64,000 nt of DNA, taken from Halothermothrix sp. Lineage in GTDB: Bacteria > Bacillota > Halanaerobiia > DY22613. The notes under the pieces are model-generated. The model was not told the DNA's origin and ran no database searches. It saw only the letters and a list, made by a program, of their open reading frames with translations. The translations under genes were made by a program, and so were the position numbers. The first letter of the stretch is position 1. Every line of letters starts with the position of its first letter. The stretch spans positions 124,001-188,000 of the forward strand of contig JAENYK010000009.1 in assembly GCA_016841825.1 (NCBI GenBank), given 5' to 3'. Positions 21,876 through 31,544 of this stretch are shown one piece after another.

Positions 21876-23474
21876 TCAAACAATCTCCAAATTATTAATA
21901 GCCTGTCGGAGAATTCTATCGGGTTCCGGAATAAATTTGTTTCTAAGCAGAGCATTAAATCCTTTCACAAAACTCATGATCTGCTCCTGACTCATTCCTT
22001 TCCCCAAAAGGGTTGGAATAATCCAGAAGTCAAAATTATATTGGGGAAGCCAAATAGAGTTTTTGACAGTCAAAAACATTTTGTCCACCCAATCTGATGC
22101 CTGCATGGAGTTCATTGTAACATGGCTCCATTGAAAACTCATCCCCTCAATCTGTAAAGTTTCTTTTTGCTCCATGATTGGAGTAACTGGATCACAATAC
22201 CAGATCTGAGCCCGATAAAATGTCGGACTCGTCTCTTCTATAAAAGCAATGGTCTCCTGAACTGTTCTTTCAGTCTCACCCGGAAAACCAATAATTAAAG
22301 AAGCGAAGTTAAGAATGTCATATTTATTTAACAGTGCAATGCCTTTACGATACTTGTCAATCTGAGCACCTTTGTTCATCTTCTGTAAAATTCCCGAACT
22401 TCCTGATTCAAGCCCCAAAAAGACACCCGCACAACCACTTTCTTTCATCAATTGAACAGTTTCTTCATCTAAAAATTGACAGCGCAAATATGAAAACCAT
22501 TTATAACCATACTTATTTCGCATCATCATTTTACATATCTCTTTAAAACGATTTTGGGGAATATTAAAGGTATCATCAATAAAAGCCAGATATTTGACTT
22601 TTCCATTATCTTTCAGGTAACTTAGCTCTTTTTCTACTGTGCTAACTGATGCAAGGGTATATTTCCCAGCCCGCACAGGATAGCCACAAAAAGAGCAGTT
22701 AAAAGCACATCCCCTTGCTGTACGAAGATTAACGGTTCTACCTAATTTATCGGAATCAAATAAACTCCAATCAACATAGTTTTTATCTAAGTCATTATTT
22801 TCAAAAGAAGAGTCTGTAGATATTATTTTTTTGTCTTTCAGATAAAAGATATTATCAATGTCGGCAAATGATTTATTATTGATTAATGCATCAATAATCC
22901 GATATAAAGCATATTCCCCTTGAGAACTGTTAACATAGAAGTCAGCATTTAAAGACTGCAACATAAACTTTAATGTTTCCGAGTCAAATTGTGCGCATTG
23001 GTTGGATATAAAAGGGCCACCAATTATAATCTTCACTGACCTATTGTGTTTACGTATAAATGTAATTATTTCAATAATTGGCAATGGCGAGACATAAAAC
23101 GTGGTAGTAATTGCAACAGTTCTGACATTGGTTTTTAGTAATTCTGCCAATCTATCCTTCTCATGTTGAAAAATATTTATGTACTCTGTTATTAAACCTT
23201 GTCGGTTCAAGAAAGTACTTAAGTAAGCCACAGCTAGACTTAAAGGTTCTGCACAGTGAATGTTACTATCTATCCCTTTTCTTTTTCGCAAATAATTTAA
23301 CAGTCCAGCGGGAGTATATTTTTTTTCTTCGTATTCCACAAAGTTTAAGTTCAAGTCCCGATAAGCACCAGAATTTTCACCCATACTTCTCAGCACTCTT
23401 TCATAATTAGCAAAATCAGGCTCATTATACCCTATTAGAATGCAATCTATAGGTTGAGTTATGGTTTTTCCCAT
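21876..23474 (-). CDS. B12-binding-type radical SAM enzyme, first gene of the NRPS operon
   Basis: A 532-residue protein with a B12-binding-like N-terminal region (residues about 1-180, with IIGGPFIS) and a radical SAM core with C256, C260 and C263 in GCAFNCSFCGYP. The beginning (IDCILIGYNEPDF, then SMGENSGAYRDLNLNF) looks, from memory, like the group often annotated as PhpK-like radical SAM methyltransferases found beside NRPS and PKS genes; I cannot confirm this by search, and it should not be read as P-methylation. The ATG at 23474 is chosen because AAAGGAGG lies 12 nt upstream; an upstream ATG at 23507 would put that site inside the coding region and has no site of its own. A 226-nt gap without a clear promoter separates it from the large NRPS, so co-transcription is likely. 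Confidence 0.85.
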   Translation of the reverse strand: MGKTITQPIDCILIGYNEPDFANYERVLRSMGENSGAYRDLNLNFVEYEEKKYTPAGLLNYLRKRKGIDSNIHCAEPLSLAVAYLSTFLNRQGLITEYINIFQHEKDRLAELLKTNVRTVAITTTFYVSPLPIIEIITFIRKHNRSVKIIIGGPFISNQCAQFDSETLKFMLQSLNADFYVNSSQGEYALYRIIDALINNKSFADIDNIFYLKDKKIISTDSSFENNDLDKNYVDWSLFDSDKLGRTVNLRTARGCAFNCSFCGYPVRAGKYTLASVSTVEKELSYLKDNGKVKYLAFIDDTFNIPQNRFKEICKMMMRNKYGYKWFSYLRCQFLDEETVQLMKESGCAGVFLGLESGSSGILQKMNKGAQIDKYRKGIALLNKYDILNFASLIIGFPGETERTVQETIAFIEETSPTFYRAQIWYCDPVTPIMEQKETLQIEGMSFQWSHVTMNSMQASDWVDKMFLTVKNSIWLPQYNFDFWIIPTLLGKGMSQEQIMSFVKGFNALLRNKFIPEPDRILRQAINNLEIV

Positions 23475-23507
23475 TTTATGCAAATTCCTCCTTTTTATTA
23501 TTTTCAT

Positions 23508-24038
23508 AGATTCAATCTTAAATATATTCTGTATTGATAATTAGCTTTATATCTTATTTATTAATCAGTAAATAGTATTTATGCACCACTAGTTTTTATA
23601 GTTATAATATAATTATATATTTTTTATTAATTAGTGTCAATATTGTTGTAATTCTTTTTTAATGTTTATTTCATTATATTATACCAATTCTTCCAATATA
23701 TTGGGATTATTTATGCTTCCAAAACACCGTTGTCCAAATCAAAGAGTATAAATGACCCGGGAATAATTTTCTATTACAAAATAAAAAGCCACAATCTCCT
23801 ACTGGAAACTGAAGCTTCTCTGATTCGCAAAACCTTTTATCTGCTAGCACAGCTAATAGATAATGAAATGTATTACTATTCTTCTGGACAATTCGAGTTA
23901 TTCTGTTATATCTAATATCCCGATTATAGCCCATGTTTTTTCTCTTCGATAACTGTCATATACGAAAATTTAACTCCTAAAACCTGATTATCATATTCAT
24001 CTTTTAAAGTAAGTAGTCAGATTAGAGATTGATAACAA
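23508..24038. other. Intergenic region upstream of the NRPS operon
   Basis: About 530 bp, very AT-rich near the operon. It holds the promoter at 23612-23640 and a perfect 12-bp palindrome CCAATATATTGG at 23693-23704 that could be an operator. Overlapping open frames on both strands at 23707-23934 have no ribosome binding site and no recognisable family, so I do not call a gene. Confidence 0.6.
23612..23640 (-). promoter_or_regulatory. Promoter of the radical SAM/NRPS operon
   Basis: On the minus strand TTGACA (23640-23635) is followed by a 17-nt spacer and TATAAT (23617-23612), a perfect match to the vegetative consensus. It points to the radical SAM gene at 23474 with a leader of roughly 130 nt. 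Confidence 0.8.
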
Positions 24039-24464
24039 TCAGACCGTATAGCGCTCGTTCCAACTTTTTGGGAAAGTTAGCTTATTTCCATACATATATC
24101 GAATAAGCTGTCCATGGTGTTGTATCTCATGTTCTAATAAGGTGACCAATAATTCTATCTGGATCTCAGTTAGACTATGATTATTTAAATAGTGCAAAAA
24201 TTCTTCTGCCGACTTTTGCACACTTTTCAAGATTTTCTCTTTTGATTTAGGATTATCTAATGAACATCTAAAACCTGACCACTCTTGATTAATAATTGCC
24301 ATCAGATAACTTTCTCTAGCTCCTACTATACACCAAAACTGTTCTCCAATGGTGTTGGAAGGCAAATCCCTTAGTTTCAATTCAAAAGCCTCAGTCGACA
24401 GAATCTCAACTAAATCCTCAGTTAAATTAAAAGCTTTAGCCAAATGTTCTATTAATACTTTCAT
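24039..24464 (-). CDS. DinB-like four-helix protein
   Basis: A 141-residue protein predicted to be all helical. Near the C-terminus LLEHEIQHHGQLIRYM carries the HxxxH pattern used by DinB/YfiT-superfamily proteins to bind a divalent metal; a possible third ligand lies earlier. Members of this superfamily include bacillithiol S-transferases and many stress proteins of unknown function. An AAAGGAG site lies 10 nt before the ATG at 24464. It sits 70 nt beyond the DUF4132-type gene, in the same orientation, and may be transcribed with it. The substrate is unknown. Confidence 0.75.
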   Translation of the reverse strand: MKVLIEHLAKAFNLTEDLVEILSTEAFELKLRDLPSNTIGEQFWCIVGARESYLMAIINQEWSGFRCSLDNPKSKEKILKSVQKSAEEFLHYLNNHSLTEIQIELLVTLLEHEIQHHGQLIRYMYGNKLTFPKSWNERYTV

Positions 24465-24535
24465 CCATTAAATACTCCTTTCATATGTAGCTCTTTTTAA
24501 TTTTCCGACTCTTCCCACATTCTGAATTAACCCCT

Positions 24536-26221
24536 CTAGCTCAATCTGGTCCGAGATATCTGTTCCAGAATACTGGGATCTTTAATCTTGTGATCCTCTG
24601 CCAGCAAGGTGATCTTCGAGATGATCTCTGCGGTTTTTGGATCGTCATCCATAAATGGTAAGAAGATTCGCCCACGATGCTGTGAATGAACTGGCAGAAT
24701 AAACAGAGCTCCCCGGGCCAGCTGCTGAACAAGTCCACTACCAAGGTGGACGATATACTCTCCCAGGCTGCCCTTAATAAAAGCATGTACTCCCTTTAAT
24801 TCAACATTCTTCAGTTTGAGCAATCTCACCATCTCGCCAACCAGCAGACTCCGCAGTTCAATAGTTGACAGACTAGCTTCAGGATCAACCCCTCCAACAT
24901 GGGCAACACTAACTACCAGATCAATATCTCGCATACGTTCAGAAAAGATTACTGGAGGAATATCAGCAATCGCTACCTGAACACCCGTTCTCCGATCACT
25001 GAATTGAACCCCTTCGATAGTAGGAGCTTCAACATCGGCAGGCGAGAACCAATCAGCTAACAAACGGATATGAGTGATAATGTTCTCCTGATAATCTACC
25101 TTCTGCACTCCTTCATAGTAATCTGCCACCCACCCTCGACTCTGAAGTAGAGCAATTGCCTTTTTGGGCTGAATCTGATGTCCGGCATACCTCGAAGAGC
25201 TCATTCCCTCAGCCAATTCATCCCGGTTAGGCAGATACAACTCTCTGAATACCTGTTTAAAGGGCTGAACTATCTGCCGCCGGAAAATATCTCTTTGAAA
25301 CTCAGACCATTCTCCACTCTCAAAAAGATGAACTGGATGGGCCACAAGACATCTGGCGTCAGCGTTAAGGGGATGTAGATGACCTTGAACGTCAATCAAT
25401 CCACTATCCTGAAAATATCCAAGTTTATCCCCACACTTGAAGACCAGTTTTTGCAAAAAAGGAGCAAATACAGGGTGCAGGGTAAGATTCTGCAGTTCAT
25501 CAACCATAAATTCAGCTGCTGATTCCATTGCCTTCTCCAGCAGCGATCTGGCCCTGCTGTGTTGTTCCTTCAGTGATTTTATTACAGCCTTTAGTTCTAC
25601 AATGTACTCATCTTTTCTTATTACAGCCGGGATAGATTTTCGGATTTTGTCATCTCTGGTGATTACCATCTTTGCTTTGCCCAGATCATTAATGCTAATC
25701 TGTACCTCATATTCTCCAACTAACCTGGGTTGCAAAAATCTTGCAATTGCCCGAATCTTTTCTGTCTCCATATACCAGGTAAAACGAATGACATCGGCAA
25801 AACCAGCATTTCTGGCAAGATTTTTCAGAGAAATGGTTACTACTTTACCTTCACTGTCACGCCTTTGGGCTCCAAATTGTTTACTTTCCTTTAAAAACTG
25901 CTGCAAAAACTCATATCTATGCAGTATCTCTTCCTTATCATTCAGCGGAATAAGGCCATAACTTAACACATAATCTTTGTTCCGCTTTTCTGTAATCACC
26001 TGCTCTGCTTGCCCAACTGTTATTCTGCCCAGAACTGCATCTACAAAAATCTGAGCCCGTTTATGGATACGTCCTCCACCGATATACTTAGCACTCTCAT
26101 ACACCATTTGAAACCGTTTTTCACCAAGAGCCGCGTATGCTTCGCGAAACCAATTAATATCAAAAGAACCCATTGCAAATTCCTCCGGTGTAAGAGCCGA
26201 ATATCGGGAAACAATCGTCAT
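24536..26221 (-). CDS. C-terminal part of a split DUF5724/DUF4132-type protein
   Basis: 561 residues resembling the C-terminal portion of very large DUF4132/DUF7737-type proteins; function unknown. The ATG at 26221 overlaps the stop of the upstream frame and follows a run of eight A (26228-26221) without any ribosome binding site. If the A run is read with a -1 slip, or really has nine A, the two frames join as ...FSEKK-MTIVSRYSALTPEEF to one protein of about 1,639 residues. So this is either the product of frameshifting, an independently initiated polypeptide by translational coupling, or part of a gene split by mutation or a base-calling error. The region near the end (VHLGSGLVQQLARGALF, then HRGRIFLPF) is typical of the conserved C-terminal domain as I remember it. 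Confidence 0.75.
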   Translation of the reverse strand: MTIVSRYSALTPEEFAMGSFDINWFREAYAALGEKRFQMVYESAKYIGGGRIHKRAQIFVDAVLGRITVGQAEQVITEKRNKDYVLSYGLIPLNDKEEILHRYEFLQQFLKESKQFGAQRRDSEGKVVTISLKNLARNAGFADVIRFTWYMETEKIRAIARFLQPRLVGEYEVQISINDLGKAKMVITRDDKIRKSIPAVIRKDEYIVELKAVIKSLKEQHSRARSLLEKAMESAAEFMVDELQNLTLHPVFAPFLQKLVFKCGDKLGYFQDSGLIDVQGHLHPLNADARCLVAHPVHLFESGEWSEFQRDIFRRQIVQPFKQVFRELYLPNRDELAEGMSSSRYAGHQIQPKKAIALLQSRGWVADYYEGVQKVDYQENIITHIRLLADWFSPADVEAPTIEGVQFSDRRTGVQVAIADIPPVIFSERMRDIDLVVSVAHVGGVDPEASLSTIELRSLLVGEMVRLLKLKNVELKGVHAFIKGSLGEYIVHLGSGLVQQLARGALFILPVHSQHRGRIFLPFMDDDPKTAEIISKITLLAEDHKIKDPSILEQISRTRLS

Positions 26222-29200
26222 TTTTTTTCAGAGAAAGTATCATTAACATGAGCATGAAAATACCAACCTGCAGATTTCAACCCGGGCCAGCCCAAATATC
26301 TTTCAACAATGTCTAACCATTGAGGTGCATACATTGCCGCATCAATCAGTTGTCTATCAGTAACCTGGCGATTCTTCAGCAGTTTTCGTAAAGTGTCTTC
26401 ATCCTCGTCCTCATCGGGATAACAATAGGTCAGCAGATGACTAAAAATCTGCTGTTTTGTAGTACTGCTTCCGACAGAGTTATATCCACGTATATAAGTC
26501 TCTTTCACCGAACCAACCAGTATATCAACAAAAAACTTTGCCCCAATACAATGATAAATTTTTATAGCAAGATGGCTAACTTCTGTCGGCATATCTCCCC
26601 GTCTTAATTCAATTCCTACCACCCGGTCGATGACATTTTTGCAGACTTGATTAAACCCCGGGCATAATGAATATTTTGAATTATTACGACGTCTGGGAAA
26701 GGTCAAGGCATGTAATTTTTGTGGACTGCACGGGCGGCCGCAGAGTTCTGCATATAGTTCACGTTCATCAATTAATTCCAACTCAAAAGCCCTTTCCAAA
26801 TCCTCCAGTTGGATTAACGCACAGGATCGAAATCCAGATACTCGATAGAAAGCATATCTAAGATAAAAACTTTTTTGGAAGCTCTCAGCATCATCCTGAT
26901 GTGCTTTCAATAGCTCATACCAGAATGAAATCTTGTGACAATCAACCAGAGTGCGCGGCTGATTATGGATATTCTGATTATGTTTCCGGATGACAGCAAA
27001 ACTCTCTGGAGGAATAGTGCAAAAAATGTATGATAACATATCATAACAGATCTGGAATATTTCTTTTGAAGGATAGTCCTGCAATAACAGAGATAGGATA
27101 GTATAAATATGTCGTGTGTATGGTGTTCGCTTAACAAACTCAGTTAACTCAGTCAAATCGTGCGGGAAAACCTCCTGCAGCTGTCCATCATCATCCTGGC
27201 AGAATCCATAATAGGTTGTTTCCTTGACACAACGATAATAGAACAAAACATCCAGAATATTTTGTGCTGATAACTCCAACTTCTTAACCGCATCGCGCCA
27301 AACTTCAGTTAAAGGATAATTATCAAGGGTTAAAGTATTCCTTCCGGGTTTGGGAAGAGACTTTTTACATAAGTTGAACTCACCTCCCAGGACAACTTTT
27401 TTCCGGGAACCATCCCAATATTCGGCTTCATACTCATAATTTCGGTTCGCCTTAAACAGATCACTAAACAGTTTAAAAATAGCTTCTAGTTTATCGGGTT
27501 CAAAACCGGGAGTAACTCCTGTCGGATATGTGATCTGCGGCAGAGAGAGTTCTAAATTAGGATCGTAGAGCCCAAAACCGTTTTGTGCTGTAAAATTATG
27601 CTTATTCCCAATCTTATTGATCAATTCTCTGACCAGCTGTGACTGCGAAGCTTCAGATAAGACTGTCACCATCTCCCGACACTCCTCAGCAATTGATTGG
27701 AATTGAAGACTTTCATCAATAATAGCTACCAGATCCAGAGCAGCCAGAGTCTTCTGTTCATCATCAGCATTCAGCAAACGCTGAATGCTAAACAGTAGAT
27801 TATTGGGAGATTGCGTAAGTAAGATTGAGATAACATTCTGCCTGAGATCACCGGCTTTATAGCGCAGCATATCTTCGATCATCCGATAATCATCATCTGT
27901 CAGCTGTAGTTTCTTTATCACAGCCATCGCTGCCTTTCGCACATAAGGACTCCGATCACCCATAAACTCAATAATCGCCCTTTTCTGCTTTGGGGTATTA
28001 ACTTTACCCAGATAGGTGATCAAAAATTTGTGTCGGGTATTAACGCTCATCCTATCTGTATAATCCAATATTACATCCACCAACCGCTCAGTCGGTCTGT
28101 TTGACAGAGCCAGCAGCATTTTTATCGCTAGCTGTTCAGCATCAAGGGAGATGTCTATCCAGGAGAAGACGCTCGCTTTAAAAACAACTTTCTTCCTGGG
28201 CAGAGCATCGAGAATTGTCTTCAACTCAAAAAACAAATCTTCCAGGTCGTAAATGTCCTGATACTCTTTTAACCAATTCATTTCATTTAACGGAATATAG
28301 TCAAATTGTATATGAGGATAAATATTTGCAACTACCCAACAGATAACTTCAAGGTCTGGATTCCTTAATTGCCGACAAGCTAACTCATATTGGAGGAGTG
28401 GAAATTGGATCTGCTCTAAGAAATAAAGGGCAGTTAATTTTTTATACTTCTCCTCTGCAGCTAAGAGTTCACTCAGTTCATCAACTATCTCGCTAACTTC
28501 ATCAAAGGCGCTGGCCCAGATTCCGATATAGATCAGTAAAGTATCATTACTTTGTAAACATTCCTCCAGATAACTTCTCTCAGTTAGACATCTATAGACC
28601 GTTTCCAGAGATTTTTTGATAACTGCTGATTTAGCAGCAATAATCCCCATGCCTGTCCAGACATCAAAGGCACGAACAACTGACGAAAATCTAACCAGAT
28701 CATAATCAAGGATAATTTTGAGAAGATACAAAAAGCCCCCCCGCGACCCTCCATCCATGGATTCTACAATCTGCTGGCGCAGCCCTTCCTGTAACTTAGC
28801 CGCCAGCAATAAGTCGCCTAACCATTTGTGAGTCATACCATTATGACTCTTTACTATTCCCTCGATAATCTCCCGGGTGATCAAACCTGTATTGTTATCT
28901 CCACAAATAATATCATAAATATTCTGCATCACCAGTTCATTGCCTTGATCAATCTCCAGAGCTAACAGATCTCCAATTACCCAATTTCCAGTAAAACAAT
29001 CAGATTGTTCAGCAAAATAACTCTCATAAGAAAAATCCAGTACCATCAGTTCAACCATACCCCTGAGTTTCCTTGCAGCAGAGAGTAAGTATAATTTATC
29101 ATTCAGCTTTGATCTGGCAGAACGCCTGTTATATCCATTAGAATACGGATACTCAGTAATTCTATCCCAGACTTCTTTAAACTTTATCCCCCATTGTTCA

Positions 29201-29454
29201 CCCAGCAAAACCCCAAGCACCTCGAATTCGGAATCAGAAAAGATATCTGTGATCCCGCTCGTCTCTCCTGACCACAGAGTTTTCTCTAAACTATACTTTT
29301 CTTCGGGATAATAAAAACCCGTTCTGTCTTTTGTAAAACAGGAATAAACTGCATCAAACAGTCTTTTGTTTCTTTCAGATGTCAAATTAGTCTCTGAAAT
29401 AATTCTGGACCAATACTGACGTAATTCAACAGTACCTGGACTATAATTCACCAC
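26218..29454 (-). CDS. N-terminal part of a split DUF5724/DUF4132-type protein with HEAT-like repeats
   Basis: 1,078 residues, soluble, mainly helical. HEAT-like repeats are visible around residues 450-600 (for example DRSPYVRKAAMAVIKKLQL). The remainder resembles the N-terminal and middle parts of large DUF5724/DUF4132 proteins; assignment is from memory. Such proteins are of unknown biochemical role. The start is one of two consecutive GTG codons (29454 or 29451) after GAGGTGAT, which overlaps the end of the small upstream gene (stop at 29463), so translation is coupled. The stop TGA (26220-26218) directly follows GAA AAA AAA, and the C-terminal half continues in the -1 frame. Confidence 0.75.
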   Translation of the reverse strand: MVNYSPGTVELRQYWSRIISETNLTSERNKRLFDAVYSCFTKDRTGFYYPEEKYSLEKTLWSGETSGITDIFSDSEFEVLGVLLGEQWGIKFKEVWDRITEYPYSNGYNRRSARSKLNDKLYLLSAARKLRGMVELMVLDFSYESYFAEQSDCFTGNWVIGDLLALEIDQGNELVMQNIYDIICGDNNTGLITREIIEGIVKSHNGMTHKWLGDLLLAAKLQEGLRQQIVESMDGGSRGGFLYLLKIILDYDLVRFSSVVRAFDVWTGMGIIAAKSAVIKKSLETVYRCLTERSYLEECLQSNDTLLIYIGIWASAFDEVSEIVDELSELLAAEEKYKKLTALYFLEQIQFPLLQYELACRQLRNPDLEVICWVVANIYPHIQFDYIPLNEMNWLKEYQDIYDLEDLFFELKTILDALPRKKVVFKASVFSWIDISLDAEQLAIKMLLALSNRPTERLVDVILDYTDRMSVNTRHKFLITYLGKVNTPKQKRAIIEFMGDRSPYVRKAAMAVIKKLQLTDDDYRMIEDMLRYKAGDLRQNVISILLTQSPNNLLFSIQRLLNADDEQKTLAALDLVAIIDESLQFQSIAEECREMVTVLSEASQSQLVRELINKIGNKHNFTAQNGFGLYDPNLELSLPQITYPTGVTPGFEPDKLEAIFKLFSDLFKANRNYEYEAEYWDGSRKKVVLGGEFNLCKKSLPKPGRNTLTLDNYPLTEVWRDAVKKLELSAQNILDVLFYYRCVKETTYYGFCQDDDGQLQEVFPHDLTELTEFVKRTPYTRHIYTILSLLLQDYPSKEIFQICYDMLSYIFCTIPPESFAVIRKHNQNIHNQPRTLVDCHKISFWYELLKAHQDDAESFQKSFYLRYAFYRVSGFRSCALIQLEDLERAFELELIDERELYAELCGRPCSPQKLHALTFPRRRNNSKYSLCPGFNQVCKNVIDRVVGIELRRGDMPTEVSHLAIKIYHCIGAKFFVDILVGSVKETYIRGYNSVGSSTTKQQIFSHLLTYCYPDEDEDEDTLRKLLKNRQVTDRQLIDAAMYAPQWLDIVERYLGWPGLKSAGWYFHAHVNDTFSEKK

Positions 29455-29462
29455 TCATCACC

Positions 29463-29882
29463 TCACCACATCCTGCCCGAAAGCATAGTAAATCGAACAA
29501 AAGTCAACACCTCTGCATTATTAAGGATAAGTACGTCGTCAAGGGCAGTCACTTCCTCTTCACCAATGAATACCCGATAAAGTCCATCTTCAAATGCCAG
29601 AATAGCTGCGGCGATCGCCTTAACCTCATCGGTTTGCCCCTTATGCTTACGTTCTCCAAAACCAACCTTTCCTGTCTGACTTTGAATGTTAATATCCTCA
29701 GGAGATAGGTAGTGGAGAATGAATGAACCCACAGGTCTGCTATTATATTCATTAACAGTTAGCCGAACAATCTCGGTGATGAGCTGCCGTAAAGTAGAGG
29801 GAACATCTGTTATACTTAACTCTTTTTCTGTTAGATAATTCTTCCGCCTACCTGCCTGTTTGACAGTTATTTTTACTTTCAT
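29463..29882 (-). CDS. Small conserved-looking partner of the DUF4132-type protein
   Basis: About 139 residues from the ATG at 29882 (GGGGTGA 7 nt upstream); an earlier in-frame start at 29954 is less likely. The protein is soluble, with no signal peptide or transmembrane segment. Visible parts are a basic N-terminal strand (MKVKITVKQAGRRKNYL) and a C-terminal segment rich in hydrophobic strands ending LSGRMW. I do not recognise the family with confidence. The stop lies 8 nt before the start of the giant split gene, so the two are an operon and probably work together. Confidence 0.65.
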   Translation of the reverse strand: MKVKITVKQAGRRKNYLTEKELSITDVPSTLRQLITEIVRLTVNEYNSRPVGSFILHYLSPEDINIQSQTGKVGFGERKHKGQTDEVKAIAAAILAFEDGLYRVFIGEEEVTALDDVLILNNAEVLTFVRFTMLSGRMW

Positions 29883-30080
29883 TAATAGGTCACCCCATCC
29901 ACCTGTTAATAAATGTTGTTCACTCTGTATTATATTTCTCATAATTTTCAACATCCTGATTAAGAATCGTCTCTTTTAGTAAGTGCTAATCAGTGGAACA
30001 TGTTATCTTCATCAATTGAATATTCTTTTCGCCAACACTCATTCCTCTAAAAAACGCTATCAAGGATCTCAACACTATTC

Positions 30081-30689
30081 TTATTTATGTGCATTAACAC
30101 AAAATCCGTTAGAATTAAGTTTTTTATCTGATACATCTCTAAATCCTGTCCGCTCTAGCATTCTCTTCAATTCTTTACCAGAATAAATTTTGTAATCTCC
30201 CTCAGGTGAAAATCTAATAAAGAAATTGACAATATATCTTAAGCCACAAGGAACCGTATAATCATAGATAAATACCCTACCATCCTTCTTCAACACCCGT
30301 TTCATCTCAGTCAACGCTCTAACTGGATTTGGGAGATGGTGAAAGGCTGCGCATGTTACAACATAATCAAAAGAGTCATTATCATATGGTAAGTTCTCAG
30401 CATCTCCAATAGACAAATCTACACCCACTAAATTCTTTTTTGCCTGATGGATCATATTATCTGCATAATCAATTCCATATAGATCACTAGAATTTGCTCT
30501 CTTGCTAAATCCTGAGAGTAAATCCCCTATGCCACAGCCAATATCCAGCAATTTCTCCCCAGCAGATGGTTGAATATCAACTAACGCTGCATTTTTCAAA
30601 TGTGCTGTAACTTTATGATCGTGTGTCCTCAAATATGTTCCTGCCTTCTGATTAAAAGATCTTTTAGACAACTCTTTATAATCCTTCAT
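30081..30689 (-). CDS. Class I SAM-dependent methyltransferase
   Basis: A 202-residue methyltransferase of the Methyltransf_11/UbiE-like type. Motif I is LLDIGCGIGDLL (residues about 47-58), the acidic residue after beta-2 is in YGIDYADNMI, and the motif II/III region reads DYVVTCAAFHHLPNPVRAL. The substrate cannot be deduced. An AAGGGAGA site precedes the ATG. It is the last of three same-strand genes (kinase remnant, methyltransferase, methyltransferase) with gaps of about 50 nt. Confidence 0.88.
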   Translation of the reverse strand: MKDYKELSKRSFNQKAGTYLRTHDHKVTAHLKNAALVDIQPSAGEKLLDIGCGIGDLLSGFSKRANSSDLYGIDYADNMIHQAKKNLVGVDLSIGDAENLPYDNDSFDYVVTCAAFHHLPNPVRALTEMKRVLKKDGRVFIYDYTVPCGLRYIVNFFIRFSPEGDYKIYSGKELKRMLERTGFRDVSDKKLNSNGFCVNAHK

Positions 30690-30738
30690 CTTTCTCTCTC
30701 CCTTTTATTATATTTCAACATTCTGTAGAAAACTCATA

Positions 30739-31494
30739 CTATTTTCTACAACCTACCAGCCTGGTAAATCCAAGATATTCACCACCATCAGCTTCCAATA
30801 ATTCTATGTCCCCATTTCTACCCCATAGCCCGGACGCCTGGGCGACAGTCTCCCATTTGAGCCACAGATCCCAACCATTCGGAATATTATCTGCCACCTC
30901 AAGATTGATCACCCCTGACCTTCGCCAGAGTTTACTCCACCAGGTAGGTGAATGCCAATAATACCACTCATTTTCCCAATATGGCTTCAACCTATCTGGC
31001 ACTTCATCTGCAAATTCTTTCAGCAATCCCGGAACTACTATTCCTATTTGCCCATCTTTTTTAAGTAATTTAATAAGATCTAAAATATATGTTTCATCTG
31101 TTCCAAAATACTGATATGCATCAATGCTGATAATTGCATCAAAGAAACCATTGGAATATGGTAAAGAATGAGCTTCAGCATAGATTGGATACACAAGGTC
31201 ATCTACACCTGCCTGTTTTATTCTCTCCCAATTATTAGTAGGTCTGATCCAAAGATCAGTCGCCCATACCTGCACACCAAACTCTTTCGCTAAAAAAATT
31301 GAACTCATTGCCTTTCCACAACCCATATCCAATACCCGCATACCTGGTTTTAAATCCATTTTCTCCATTAAGCATTCTGTGAGCCAGATCGAACTCGGTC
31401 CCATCTCATTTTTAATCATCCATTCAGGATCATATTTAGCTGATAATGGTAAATTATCTACTTTTAATGCTTCCTGTAATTGATCTTTCATCAC
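30739..31494 (-). CDS. Class I SAM-dependent methyltransferase
   Basis: A 251-residue methyltransferase. Motif I is VLDMGCGKAMSSIFLAKEFG and the acidic beta-2 position is in VWATDLWI; the post-I region reads HSLPYSNGFFDAIISIDAYQYFG. The long Trp-rich C-terminal part (YWENEWYYWHSPTWWSKLW) resembles a cyclopropane-fatty-acid-synthase-like group seen in Firmicutes, where the substrate is unknown. It lies 50 nt upstream of the second methyltransferase and downstream of the broken kinase. Confidence 0.86.
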   Translation of the reverse strand: MMKDQLQEALKVDNLPLSAKYDPEWMIKNEMGPSSIWLTECLMEKMDLKPGMRVLDMGCGKAMSSIFLAKEFGVQVWATDLWIRPTNNWERIKQAGVDDLVYPIYAEAHSLPYSNGFFDAIISIDAYQYFGTDETYILDLIKLLKKDGQIGIVVPGLLKEFADEVPDRLKPYWENEWYYWHSPTWWSKLWRRSGVINLEVADNIPNGWDLWLKWETVAQASGLWGRNGDIELLEADGGEYLGFTRLVGCRK

Positions 31495-31544
31495 TGTATT
31501 TCACCTCCACAGTTTATTACTCGTCTATCTCCATTTTTCATCAT

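Noticed and set aside
23707-23934. Open frames on both strands upstream of the NRPS operon (75 and 61 codons)
   Set aside because: No ribosome binding site, no recognisable motif, and they overlap each other; probably chance frames or unrecognisable debris.
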